In this document: one piece after another, positions 26,601 to 40,745 of the stretch
Layout of the letters: every line of letters starts with the position of its first letter
Numbering within the stretch: position 1 is the stretch's first letter
Source of the DNA: Lamellibrachia satsuma
Lineage: Eukaryota > Annelida > Polychaeta > Sabellida > Siboglinidae
Length of the DNA: 64,000 bases
Assembly (NCBI GenBank): GCA_033239005.1
Contig: BSQZ01000006.1
Coordinates: forward strand, 9,809,162 to 9,873,161
Direction of reading: 5' to 3'
The notes under the pieces: model-generated
Told to the model about the DNA's origin: nothing
Database searches by the model: none
What the model saw: the letters and a program-made list of their open reading frames with translations, nothing else
Made by a program: the position numbers and the translations under genes

Positions 26601-29600
26601 GGAGGTCAGTACAACGAGTCTCATTGTTTGACGGAGGTCCAGTACAAAGAGTCTCATTGTTTGACGGAGGTCCAGTACAACGAGTCTCATTGTTTGACGG
26701 AGGTCCAGTACAACGAGTCTCATTGTTTGACGGAGGTCCAGTACAACGAGTCTCATTGTTTGACGGAGGTCCAGTACAACGAGTCTCATTATTTGACGGA
26801 GGTCCAGTACAACGAGTCTCATTGTTTGACGGAGGTCCAGTACAACGAGTCTCATTGTTTGACGGAGGTCCAGTAAAACGAGTCTCATTGTTTGACGGAG
26901 GTCCAGTACAAAGAGTCTCATTGTTTGACGGAGGTCCAGTACAACGAGTCTCATTGTTTGACGGAGGTCCAGTACAACGAGTCTCATTGTTTGACGGAGG
27001 TCAGTACAACGAGTCTCATTGTTTGACGGAGGTCCAGTACAACGAGTCTCATTGTTTGACGGAGGTCCAGTACAACGAGTCTCATTATTTGACGGAGGTC
27101 CAGTACAACGAGTCTCATTATTTGACGGAGGTCCAGTACAACGAGTCTCATTATTTGACGGAGGTCCAGTACAACGAGTCTCATTATTTGACGGAGGTCC
27201 AGTACAACGAGTCTCATTGTTTGACGGAGGTCCAGTACAACGAGTCTCATTATTTGACGGAGGTCCAGTACAACGAGTCTCATTGTTTGACGGAGGTCCA
27301 GTACAACGAGTCTCATTGTTTGACGGAGGTCCAGTACAACGAGTCTCATTGTTTGACGGAGGTCCAGTACAACGAGTCTCATTATTTGACGGAGGTCCAG
27401 TACAACGAGTCTCATTGTTTGACGGAGGTCCAGTACAACGAGTCTCATTATTTGACGGAGGTCCAGTACAACGAGTCTCATTGTTTGACGGAGGTCCAGT
27501 ACAACGAGTCTCATTGTTTCACGGAGGTCCTGTACAACGAGTCTCATTGTTTGACGGAGGTCCAGTACAACGAGTCTCATTGTTTGACGGAGGTCCAGTA
27601 CAACGAGTCTCATTGTTTGACGGAGGTCCAGTACAACGAGTCTCATTATTTGACGGAGGTCCAGTACAACGAGTCTCATTGTTTGACGGAGGTCCAGTAC
27701 AACGAGTCTCATTGTTTGACGGAGGTCCAGTACAACGAGTCTCATTGTTTGACGGAGGTCCAGTACAACGAGTCTCATTGTTTGACGGAGGTCCAGTACA
27801 ACGAGTCTCATTATTTGACGGAGGTCAGTACAACGAGTCTCATTGTTTGACGGAGGTCCAGTACAACGAGTCTCATTGTTTGACGGAGGTCCAGTACAAC
27901 GAGTCTCATTGTTTGACGGAGGTCCAGTACAACGAGTCTCATTGTTTGACGGAGGTCAGTACAACGAGTCTCATTGTTTGACGGAGGTCCAGTACAACGA
28001 GTCTCATTGTTTGACGGAGGTCAGTACAACGAGTCTCATTGTTTGACGGAGGTCAGTACAACGAGTCTCATTGTTTGACGGAGGTCCAGTACAAAGAGTC
28101 TCATTGTTTGACGGAGGTCCAGTACAACGAGTCTCATTGTTTGACGGAGGTCCAGTACAAGGAGTGTCATTGTTTGACGGAGGTCCAGTACAACGAGTAT
28201 CATTGTTTGACGCAGTTCCAGTACAACGAGTCTCATTATTTGACGGAGGTCCAGTACAACGAGTCTCATTATTTGACGGAGGTCCAGTACAACGAGTCTC
28301 ATTGTTTGACGGAGGTCCAGTACAACGAGTCTCATTATTTGACGGAGGTCCAGTACAACGAGTCTCATTATTTGACGGAGGTCCAGTACAACGAGTCTCA
28401 TTGTTTGACGGAGGTCCAGTACAACGAGTCTCATTGTTTGACGGAGGTCAGTACAACGAGTCTCATTGTTTGACGGAGGTCCAGTACAACGAGTCTCATT
28501 ATTTGACGGAGGTCAGTACAACGAGTCTCATTGTTTGACGGAGGTCCAGTACAACGAGTCTCATTATTTGACGGAGGTCAGTACAACGAGTCTCATTGTT
28601 TGACGGAGGTCCAGTACAACGAGTCTCATTGTTTGACGGAGGTCCAGTACAACGAGTCTCATTGTTTGACGGAGGTCCAGTACAACGAGTCTCATTGTTT
28701 GACGGAGGTCCAGTACAACGAGTCTCATTGTTTGACGGAGGTCCAGTACAACGAGTCTCATTGTTTGACGGAGGTCCAGTACAACGAGTCTCATTATTTG
28801 ACGGAGGTCCAGTACAACGAGTCTCATTGTTTGACGGAGGTCCAGTACAACGAGTCTCATTATTTGACGGAGGTCCAGTACAACGAGTCTCATTGTTTGA
28901 CGGAGGTCCAGTACAACGAGTCTCATTATTTGACGGAGGTCCAGTACAACGAGTCTCATTGTTTGACGGAGGTCCAGTACAACGAGTCTCATTATTTGAC
29001 GGAGGTCCAGTACAACGAGTCTCATTGTTTGACGGAGGTCCAGTACAACGAGTCTCATTATTTGACGGAGGTCCAGTACAACGAGTCTCATTGTTTGACG
29101 GAGGTCCAGTACAACGAGTCTCATTATTTGACGGAGGTCCAGTACAACGAGTCTCATTGTTTGACGGAGGTCCAGTACAACGAGTCTCATTGTTTGACGG
29201 AGGTCCAGTACAACGAGTCTCATTGTTTGACGGAGGTCCAGTACAACGAGTCTCATTGTTTGACGGAGGTCCAGTACAACGAGTCTCATTGTTTGACGGA
29301 GGTCAGTACAACGAGTCTCATTGTTTGACGGAGGTCCAGTACAACGAGTCTCATTATTTGACGGAGGTCCAGTACAACGAGTCTCATTATTTGACGGAGG
29401 TCCAGTACAACGAGTCTCATTATTTGACGGAGGTCCAGTACAACGAGTCTCATTGTTTGACGGAGGTCCAGTACAACGAGTCTCATTATTTGACGGAGGT
29501 CCAGTACAACGAGTCTCATTGTTTGACGGAGGTCCAGTACAACGAGTCTCATTGTTTGACGGAGGTCAGTACAACGAGTCTCATTATTTGACGGAGGTCC

Positions 29601-32600
29601 AGTACAACGAGTCTCATTATTTGACGGAGGTCCAGTACAACGAGTCTCATTGTTTGACGGAGGTCCAGTACAACGAGTCTCATTATTTGACGGAGGTCCA
29701 GTACAACGAGTCTCATTGTTTGACGGAGGTCCAGTACAACGAGTCTCATTGTTTCACGGAGGTCCTGTACAACGAGTCTCATTGTTTGACGGAGGTCCAG
29801 TACAACGAAGTCTCATTGTTTGACGGAGGTCCAGTACAACGAGTCTCATTGTTTGACGGAGGTCCAGTACAACGAGTCTCATTGTTTGACGGAGGTACAG
29901 TACAACGAGTCTCATTGTTTGACGGAGGTCCAGTACAACGAGTCTCATTGTTTGACGGAGGTCCAGTACAACGAGTCTCATTGTTTGACGGAGGTCCAGT
30001 ACAACGAGTCTCATTGTTTGACGGAGGTCCAGTACAACGAGTCTCATTATTTGACGGAGGTCAGTACAACGAGTCTCATTGTTTGACGGAGGTCCAGTAC
30101 AACGAGTCTCATTGTTTGACGGAGGTCCAGTACAACGAGTCTCATTGTTTGACGGAGGTCCAGTACAACGAGTCTCATTGTTTGACGGAGGTCCAGTACA
30201 ACGAGTCTCATTGTTTGACGGAGGTCCAGTACAACGAGTCTCATTGTTTGACGGAGGTCCAGTACAACGAGTCTCATTGTTTGACGGAGGTCAGTACAAC
30301 GAGTCTCATTGTTTGACGGAGGTCCAGTACAAAGAGTCTCATTGTTTGACGGAGGTCCAGTACAACGAGTCTCATTGTTTGACGGAGGTCCAGTACAACG
30401 AGTCTCATTGTTTGACGGAGGTCCAGTACAACGAGTCTCATTGTTTGACGGAGGTCCAGTACAACGAGTCTCATTTTTTGACGGAGGTCCAGTACAACGA
30501 GTCTCATTGTTTGACGGAGGTCCAGTACAACGAGTCTCATTGTTTGACGGAGGTCCAGTACAACGAGTCTCATTGTTTGACGGAGGTCAGTACAACGAGT
30601 CTCATTATTTGACGGAGGTCCAGTACAACGAGTCTCATTGTTTGACGGAGGTCCAGTACAACGAGTCTCATTATTTGACGGAGGTCCAGTACAACGAGTC
30701 TCATTATTTGACGGAGGTCCAGTACAACGAGTCTCATTGTTTGACGGAGGTCCAGTACAACGAGTCTCATTATTTGACGGAGGTCCAGTACAACGAGTCT
30801 CATTGTTTGACGGAGGTCCAGTACAACGAGTCTCATTATTTGACGGAGGTCAGTACAACGAGTCTCATTGTTTGACGGAGGTCCAGTACAACGAGTCTCA
30901 TTATTTGACGGAGGTCAGTACAACGAGTCTCATTGTTTGACGAAGGTCCAGTACAATGAGTCTCATTATTTGACGGAGGTCAGTACAACGAGTCTCATTG
31001 TTTGACGGAGGTCCAGTACAACGAGTCTCAATGTTTGACGGAGGTCCAGTACAACGAGTCTCATTGTTTGACGGAGGTCCAGTACAACGAGTCTCATTGT
31101 TTGACGGAGTTCCAGTACAACGAGTCTCATTGTTTGACGGAGGTCAGTACAACGAGTCTCATTGTTTGACGGAGGTCCAGTACAACGAGTCTCATTGTTT
31201 GACGGAGGTCCAGTACAACGAGTCTCATTGTTTGACGGAGGTCCAGTACAACGAGTCTCATTATTTGACGGAGGTCAGTACAACGAGTCTCATTGTTTGA
31301 CGGAGGTCCAGTACAACGAGTCTCATTATTTGACGGAGGTCCAGTACAACGAGTCTCATTGTTTGACGGAGGTCCAGTACAACGAGTCTCATTATTTGAC
31401 GGAGGTCCAGTACAACGAGTCTCATTGTTTGACGGAGGTCCAGTACAACGAGTCTCATTGTTTGACGGAGGTCAGTACAACGAGTCTCATTGTTTGACGG
31501 AGGTCCAGTACAACGAGTCTCATTGTTTGACGGAGGTCAGTACAACGAGTCTCATTATTTGACGGAGGTCCAGTACAACGAGTCTCATTTTTTGACGGAG
31601 GTCCAGTACAACGAGTCTCATTGTTTGACGGAGGTCCAGTACAACGAGTCTCATTATTTGACGGAGGTCAGTACAACGAGTCTCATTGTTTGACGGAGGT
31701 CCAGTACAACGAGTCTCATTATTTGACGGAGGTCAGTACAACGAGTCTCATTGTTTGACGGAGGTCCAGTACAACGAGTCTCATTATTTGACGGAGGTCA
31801 GTACAACGAGTCTCATTATTTGACGGAGGTCCAGTACAACGAGTCTCATTGTTTGACGGAGGTCCAGTACAACGAGTCTCATTGTTTGACGGAGGTCAGT
31901 ACAACGAGTCTCATTATTTGACGGAGGTCCAGTACAACGAGTCTCATTATTTGACGGAGGTCCAGTACAACGAGTCTCATTATTTGACGGAGGTCCAGTA
32001 CAACGAGTCTCATTATTTGACGGAGGTCCAGTACAACGAGTCTCATTGTTTGACGGAGGTCCAGTACAACGAGTCTCATTATTTGACGGAGGTCCAGTAC
32101 AACGAGTCTCATTGTTTGACGGAGGTCCAGTACAACGAGTCTCATTATTTGACGGAGGTCCAGTACAACGAGTCTCATTGTTTGACGGAGGTCCAGTACA
32201 ACGAGTCTCATTATTTGACGGAGGTCAGTACAACGAGTCTCATTGTTTGACGGAGGTCCAGTACAACGAGTCTCATTATTTGACGGAGGTCAGTACAACG
32301 AGTCTCATTGTTTGACGAAGGTCCAGTACAATGAGTCTCATTATTTGACGGAGGTCAGTACAACGAGTCTCATTGTTTGACGGAGGTCCAGTACAACGAG
32401 TCTCATTGTTTGACGGAGGTCCAGTACAACGAGTCTCATTGTTTGACGGAGGTCCAGTACAACGAGTCTCATTGTTTGACGGAGGTCCAGTACAACGAGT
32501 CTCATTGTTTGACGGAGGTCAGTACAACGAGTCTCATTGTTTGACGGAGGTCCAGTACAACGAGTCTCATTGTTTGACGGAGGTCCAGTACAACGAGTCT

Positions 32601-35600
32601 CATTGTTTGACGGAGGTCCAGTACAACGAGTCTCATTGTTTGACGGAGGTCCAGTACAACGAGTCTGATTGTTTGACGGAGGTCCAGTACAACGAGTCTC
32701 ATTGTTTGACGGAGGTCCAGTACAACGAGTCTCATTGTTTGACGGAGGTCCAGTACAACGAGTCTCATTATTTGACGGAGGTCCAGTACAACGAGTCTCA
32801 TTGTTTGACGGAGGTCCAGTACAACGAGTCTCATTGTTTGACGGAGGTCCAGTACAACGAGTCTCATTGTTTGACGGAGGTCCAGTACAACGAGTCTCAT
32901 TGTTTGACGGAGGTCAGTACAACGAGTCTCATTGTTTGACGGAGGTCCAGTACAACGAGTCTCATTGTTTGACGGAGGTCAGTACAACGAGTCTCATTAT
33001 TTGACGGAGGTCCAGTACAACGAGTCTCATTGTTTGACGGAGGTCAGTACAACGAGTCTCATTGTTTGACGGAGGTCCAGTACAACGAGTCTCATTATTT
33101 GACGGAGGTCAGTACAACGAGTCTCATTGTTTGACGGAGGTCCAGTACAACGAGTCTCATTATTTGACGGAGGTCAGTACAACGAGTCTCATTGTTTGAC
33201 GGAGGTCCAGTACAACGAGTCTCATTATTTGACGGAGGTCAGTACAACGAGTCTCATTGTTTGACGGAGGTCCAGTACAACGAGTCTCATTGTTTGACGG
33301 AGGTCCAGTACAACGAGTCTCATTGTTTGACGGAGGTCAGTACAACGAGTCTCATTATTTGACGGAGGTCCAGTACAACGAGTCTCATTGTTTGACGGAG
33401 GTCCAGTACAACGAGTCTCATTGTTTGACGGAGGTCCAGTACAACGAGTCTCATTATTTGACGGAGGTCCAGTACAACGAGTCTCATTGTTTGACGGAGG
33501 TCCAGTACAACGAGTCTCTCATTATTTGACGGAGGTCCAGTACAACGAGTCTCATTGTTTGACGGAGGTCCAGTACAACGAGTCTCATTATTTTGACGGC
33601 GGTCAGTACAACGAGTCTCATTGTTTGACGGAGGTCCAGTACAACGAGTCTCATTATTTGACGGAGGTCAGTACAACGAGTCTCATTGTTTGACGGAGGT
33701 CCAGTACAATGAGTCTCATTATTTGACGGAGGTCAGTACAACGAGTCTCATTGTTTGACGGAGGTCCAGTACAACGAGTCTCAATGTTTGACGGAGGTCC
33801 AGTACAACGAGTCTCATTGTTTGACGGAGTTCCAGTACAACGAGTCTCATTGTTTGACGGAGGTCAGTACAACGAGTCTCATTGTTTGACGGAGGTCCAA
33901 TACAACGAGTCTCATTGTTTGACGGAGGTCCAGTACAACGAGTCTCATTGTTTGACGGAGGTCCAGTACAACGAGTCTCATTATTTGACGGAGGTCCAGT
34001 ACAACGAGTCTCATTGTTTGACGGAGGTCAGTACAACGAGTCTCATTATTTGACGGAGGTCCAGTACAACGAGTCTCATTGTTTGACGGAGGTCCAGTAC
34101 AACGAGTCTCATTATTTGACGGAGGTCCAGTACAACGAGTCTCATTGTTTGACGGAGGTCCAGTACAACGAGTCTCATTATTTGACGGAGGTCCAGTACA
34201 ACGAGTCTCATTGTTTGACGGAGGTCCAGTACAACGAGTCTCATTGTTTGACGGAGGTCAGTACAACGAGTCTCATTGTTTGACGGAGGTCCAGTACAAC
34301 GAGTCTCATTGTTTGACGGAGGTCAGTACAACGAGTCTCATTATTTGACGGAGGTCCAGTACAACGAGTCTCATTTTTTGACGGAGGTCCAGTACAACGA
34401 GTCTCATTGTTTGACGGAGGTCCAGTACAACGAGTCTCATTATTTGACGGAGGTCAGTACAACGAGTCTCATTGTTTGACGGAGGTCCAGTACAACGAGT
34501 CTCATTATTTGACGGAGGTCAGTACAACGAGTCTCATTGTTTGACGGAGGTCCAGTACAATGAGTCTCATTATTTGACGGAGGTCAGTACAACGAGTCTC
34601 ATTATTTGACGGAGGTCCAGTACAACGAGTCTCATTGTTTGACGGAGGTCCAGTACAACGAGTCTCATTGTTTGACGGAGGTCAGTACAACGAGTCTCAT
34701 TATTTGACGGAGGTCCAGTACAACGAGTCTCATTATTTGACGGAGGTCCAGTACAACGAGTCTCATTATTTGACGGAGGTCCAGTACAACGAGTCTCATT
34801 ATTTGACGGAGGTCCAGTACAACGAGTCTCATTGTTTGACGGAGGTCCAGTACAACGAGTCTCATTATTTGACGGAGGTCCAGTACAACGAGTCTCATTG
34901 TTTGACGGAGGTCCAGTACAACGAGTCTCATTATTTGACGGAGGTCAGTACAACGAGTCTCATTGTTTGACGGAGGTCCAGTACAACGAGTCTCATTATT
35001 TGACGGAGGTCAGTACAACGAGTCTCATTGTTTGACGGAGGTCCAGTACAACGAGTCTCATTATTTGACGGAGGTCAGTACAACGAGTCTCATTGTTTGA
35101 CGGAGGTCCAGTACAACGAGTCTCAATGTTTGACGGAGGTCCAGTACAACGAGTCTCATTGTTTGACGGAGGTCCAGTACAACGAGTCTCATTGTTTGAC
35201 GGAGGTCCAGTACAACGAGTCTCATTGTTTGACGGAGGTCCAGTACAACGAGTCTCATTGTTTGACGGAGGTCCAGTACAACGAGTCTCATTGTTTGACG
35301 GAGGGCCAGTACAACGAGTCTCATTGTTTGAAGGAGGTCCAGTACAACGAGTCTCATTGTTTGACGGAGGTCCAGTACAACGAGTCTCATTGTTTGACGG
35401 AGGTCCAGTACAACGAGTCTCATTGTTTGACGGAGGTCCAGTACAACGAGTCTCATTATTTGACGGAGGTCCAGTACAACGAGTCTCATTGTTTGACGGA
35501 GGTCCAGTACAACGAGTCTCATTATTTGACGGAGGTCAGTACAACGAGTCTCATTGTTTGACGGAGGTCCAGTACAACGAGTCTCATTGTTTGACGGAGG

Positions 35601-37864
35601 TCCAGTACAACGAGTCTCATTGTTTGACGGAGGTCCAGTACAACGAGTCTCATTGTTTGACGGAGGTCCAGTACAACGAGTCTCATTGTTTGACGGAGGT
35701 CCAGTACAACGAGTCTCATTGTTTGACGGAGGTCCAGTACAACGAGTCTCATTGTTTGACGGAGGTCCAGTACAACGAGTCTCATTGTTTGACGGAGTTC
35801 CAGTACAACGAGTCTCATTGTTTGACGGAGGTCCAGTACAACGAGTCTCATTGTTTGACGGAGGTCCAGTACAACGAGTCTCATTGTTTGACGGAGGTCC
35901 AGTACAACGAGTCTCATTGTTTGACGGAGGTCCAGTACAACGAGTCTCATTGTTTGACGGAGGTCCAGTACAACGAGTCTCATTGTTTGACGGAGGTCCA
36001 GTACAACGAGTCTCATTGTTTGACGGAGGTCCAGTACAACGAGTCTCATTGTTTGACGGAGGTCCAGTACAACGAGTCTCATTGTTTGACGGAGGTCCAG
36101 TACAACGAGTCTCATTATTTGACGGAGGTCAGTACAACGAGTCTCATTGTTTGACGGAGGTCCAGTACAACGAGTCTCATTATTTGACGGAGGTCAGTAC
36201 AACGAGTCTCATTGTTTGACGGAGGTCCAGTACAACGAGTCTCATTATTTGACGGAGGTCCAGTACAACGAGTCTCATTGTTTGACGGAGGTCCAGTACA
36301 ACGAGTCTCATTGTTTGACGGAGGTCCAGTACAACGAGTCTCATTATTTGACGGAGGTCCAGTACAACGAGTCTCATTGTTTGACGGAGTTCCAGTACAA
36401 CGAGTCTCATTGTTTGACGGAGGTCAGTACAACGAGTCTCATTATTTGACGGAGGTCCAATACAACGAGTCTCATTATTTGACGGAGGTCCAGTACAACG
36501 AGTCTCATTGTTTGACGGAGGTCCAGTACAACGAGTCTCATTATTTGACGGAGGTCCAGTACAACGAGTCTCATTGTTTGACGGAGGTTCAGTACAACGA
36601 GTCTCATTATTTGACGGAGGTCAGTACAACGAGTCTCATTGTTTGACGGAGGTCCAGTACAACGAGTCTCATTGTTTGACGGAGGTCCAGTACAACGAGT
36701 CTCATTGTTTGACGGAGGTCCAGTACAACGAGTCTCATTGTTTGACGGAGGTCCAGTACAACGAGTCTCATTGTTTGACGGAGGTCCAGTACAACGAGTC
36801 TCATTGTTTGACGGAGGTCCAGTACAACGAGTCTCATTGTTTGACGGAGGTCAGTACAACGAGTCTCATTGTTTGACGGAGGTCCAGTACAACGAGTCTC
36901 ATTATTTGACGGAGGTCCAGTACAACGAGTCTCATTGTTTGACGGAGGTCCAGTACAACGAGTCTCATTATTTGACGGAGGTCCAGTACAACGAGTCTCA
37001 TTGTTTGACGGAGGTCCAGTACAACGAGTCTCATTATTTGACGGAGGTCAGTACAACGAGTCTCATTGTTTGACGGAGGTCCAGTACAACGAGTCTCATT
37101 ATTTGACGGAGGTCAGTACAACGAGTCTCATTGTTTGACGGAGGTCCAGTACAACGAGTCTCATTGTTTGACGGAGGTCCAGTACAACGAGTCTCATTAT
37201 TTGACGGAGGTCCAGTACAACGAGTCTCATTGTTTGACGGAGTTCCAGTACAACGAGTCTCATTGTTTGACGGAGGTCAGTACAACGAGTCTCATTATTT
37301 GACGGAGGTCCAATACAACGAGTCTCATTATTTGACGGAGGTCCAGTACAACGAGTCTCATTGTTTGACGGAGGTCCAGTACAACGAGTCTCATTATTTG
37401 ACGGAGGTCCAGTACAACGAGTCTCATTGTTTGACGGAGGTTCAATACAACGAGTCTCATTATTTGACGGAGGTCAGTACAACGAGTCTCATTGTTTGAC
37501 GGAGGTCCAGTACAACGAGTCTCATTGTTTGACGGAGGTCCAGTACAACGAGTCTCATTGTTTGACGGAGGTCCAGTACAACGAGTCTCATTGTTTGACG
37601 GAGGTCCAGTACAACGAGTCTCATTGTTTGACGGAGGTCCAGTACAACGAGTCTCATTGTTTGACGGAGGTCCAGTACAACGAGTCTCATTGTTTGACGG
37701 AGGTCCAGTACAACGAGTCTCATTGTTTGACGGAGGTCCAGTACAACGAGTCTCATTGTTTGACGGAGGTCCAGTACAACGAGTCTCATTGTTTGACGGA
37801 GGTCCAGTACAACGAGTCTCATTGTTTGACGGAGGTCCAGTACAACGAGTCTCATTATTTGACG
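23668..37864. repeat. 33-bp satellite-like array, 14.2 kb, roughly 430 units
   Basis: Head-to-tail array of a unit beginning GTCTCATTGTTTGACGGAGG and ending TCCAGTACAACGA. A recurrent 32-bp variant lacks one C (GGTCAG for GGTCCAG). The commonest substitution is ATTGTTTGA versus ATTATTTGA; rarer markers include CAAAGAG, GAGTTCC, CATTTTTTG, TCAATGTTT and GACGAAGG. The first unit is degenerate (GGTTTGACGGTGGTGCTGCACGA) and the last stops at GACG/CGGTAGCGG. Shared rare markers at fixed offsets show higher-order duplication. Two of three frames on each strand are open within 33-bp stretches, and each 32-bp unit shifts the frame, so the many apparent ORFs are by-products. There are no spacers, so it is not a CRISPR array. 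Confidence 0.99.
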
Positions 37865-38335
37865 CGGTAGCGGAAACAAAGTTCAATTCCAGATTAGTTC
37901 CTATATGGATCTACCAGATGGATCACCACTGGTACCCGATTACGCTCAAGTGAAGTGAAGAGGAATGGTCCGGAATATCAGATACTGGGTAAACCTGATC
38001 TCGCAAAACCGCACCCAATATCTATATAGCTCAACGTCTATCTACCTACCCAGGGGATGTCCACCAGGTGCCTGGGAACCCCCCTTTATGTGGGCCCGAT
38101 TTTTTTCATCAAGTCAGAAATAGTTGTCGAGACTCAGCGACGTGGCCCCTGGACTTGTTCCTCGGTTGAGGACATTTCTAACAATCAAAGTAGGGGCATT
38201 GCCCCCCCCACCCCAGTACTGCCATTTGTCGCCGGTTGTTTTGATTTACTTCCACATTCAGTTTGGCTTTCATACCAATGTGAGAGACAGTCGCCTTAAG
38301 CTGCAGCCCATATATACGTTACTCTACGTGAAAAG

Positions 38336-38470
38336 CAGAATATCGCCTTGACAAGCCATCCTCACGACCTCACCGTACTCGACAGAATGTCGCCTTGACA
38401 AGCCACCCTCACGACCTCACCGTACTCGACAGAATATCGCCTTGACAAGCCACCCTCACGACCTCACCCT
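38336..38470. repeat. 47-bp tandem repeat, about 2.9 copies
   Basis: Unit CAGAATATCGCCTTGACAAG followed by CCACCCTCACGACCTCACCG and TACTCGA, nearly perfect between copies. Confidence 0.9.
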
Positions 38471-38710
38471 CACGCGCACCCCCACACACATGCACATACG
38501 CACGCACGCACGCACGCACGCATACATTCACGCTAGCACACACATTATATTTTGTGAGCAGGAATTATCATGTAAAAGCCTTATTTCTGCAAGACAAGCC
38601 TCTGTTTAAGGGTTGGCCTGCATAGTGATGGGGCCTTATAAGAGGGGGACCATTGTATATATAAACTACACTAGAGTGTGTATACGAAGAATAAAGTATG
38701 AATACAGTTT

Positions 38711-38806
38711 ACATCTACATCACCAGTGTAGTGTTGTACACCTCAATCTACATCACCACGGTAGTGTTGTACACCTCAATCTACATCACCACGGTAGTGT
38801 TGTACG
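38711..38806. repeat. 33-bp tandem repeat, about 3 copies
   Basis: Unit CTACATCACCACGGTAGTGT plus TGTACACCTCAAT. It is unrelated in sequence to the large 33-bp array. Confidence 0.9.
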
Positions 38807-39009
38807 AACACATCCTGTGCACTAGTTGCTTCCTGCAAAGATCCATAAACTTGGTGCTACTGGCCTCAGGCACCAATTCTGCTAAACGTTTGAGCTTCCC
38901 TTGTCACTTTGGCGGAAAAATAAGTTCACCACAGCTATGACTAATGAGATCAAGGTAGAGACAGAGCTCCATCACTACGCATGCGTTCGCGACACACACG
39001 TTCAGTACA

Positions 39010-39440
39010 CGACTGTTTACAGCGCTTTTTGGGGTTATTTGTCAGCATGAAAGCAGCCACACCATTCGTCTTCCCTGCCATATTTACAGCACCGTCGTAA
39101 GTTTGGTCCTGCATCTGTCGAACCACCAAACCGAGCTGTTCGACCTTTTCAGTGATTTCTGCGCATGTAACCCAGGAGTATCACGTGATAAACTCCTCCT
39201 AAATTCCTCACGGATATTCTGCTTTTTCAGGAATTTTTTTACTGTAACCTCTGTTGTACTGTTGGAATAAAAACACATTTCGCATTTCGGGCATCTTTTG
39301 TGATTATGGCAACATTTCCGTTCTGTATTAGCTTCGATGCGTTCTTGATTTGTGTCGCCAAGTGCGTTTCCAAAGCCACCGGAATCAACCGAGAAGTTGA
39401 CGAGAAGATTAACATTTCCGTGATGCGTGGCGTCGGTGCG
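39010..39440 (-). mobile_element. hAT-type (DUF4371/ZMYM-like) transposase relic
   Basis: Minus-strand reading near 39130-39030 gives LVVRQMQDQTYDGAVNMAGK then TNGVAAFM, which matches the QGYDGA-NMAGK-GV signature of hAT-derived transposases. Further upstream in that orientation the pieces IKNASKLIQNGNV and NIREEF fit the expected order in the same family. Stops and frame changes separate the pieces, so this is a dead fragment. The family call is by motif recognition. Confidence 0.55.
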
Positions 39441-39492
39441 TCGTGGCGTCGGTGCGTCGTGGCGTCGTGGCGTCGTGGCGTCGTGGCGTCGT
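39425..39492. repeat. 9-bp tandem repeat (GGCGTCGTG)
   Basis: Seven or eight units of GGCGTCGTG or GGCGTCGGTGC. Confidence 0.85.
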
Positions 39493-39762
39493 GGCGGTGA
39501 TTTCTTAGGGCGATATTCTCTTTCTTTCCGCCCATGGTAGCAATACAAATTAAACCGTCTTTACCGTGGACGGCAACTTAAGGCGATTGTCTCTCGCATT
39601 GGTTTGCAAGCCTGATAACAGCTGCTGACCAGTGGAAATAAAAAATGCACTGACAACAAAATCCATTTGCGTTTACTAATTAGTACTACGAGGATAAGGC
39701 AGGATGGGTGGGGGAGGCAAATCAGAACTGCGTGGCAAATGGCGGTACTTGTGGGAATGTCC

Positions 39763-40745
<983 letters not shown>

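Larger units (their letters stand above)
37865..39009. other. non-coding stretch with small tandem repeats
   Basis: Unique flank of the 33-bp array. It contains a 47-bp and a 33-bp short tandem repeat (listed separately) and a CGCA run near 38510. No supported gene. Confidence 0.45.

Noticed and set aside
23668..37864. CRISPR array, because of many direct repeats of about 33 bp
   Set aside because: Units are head to tail with no spacers, there are no cas genes, and the surrounding genes are spliced animal genes.
23605..37953. Dozens of long open frames in the 33-bp array as repeat proteins
   Set aside because: The same DNA is open in two frames on each strand, frames switch at every 32-bp unit and end at a stop soon after, and no start, splice or flanking domain supports translation.
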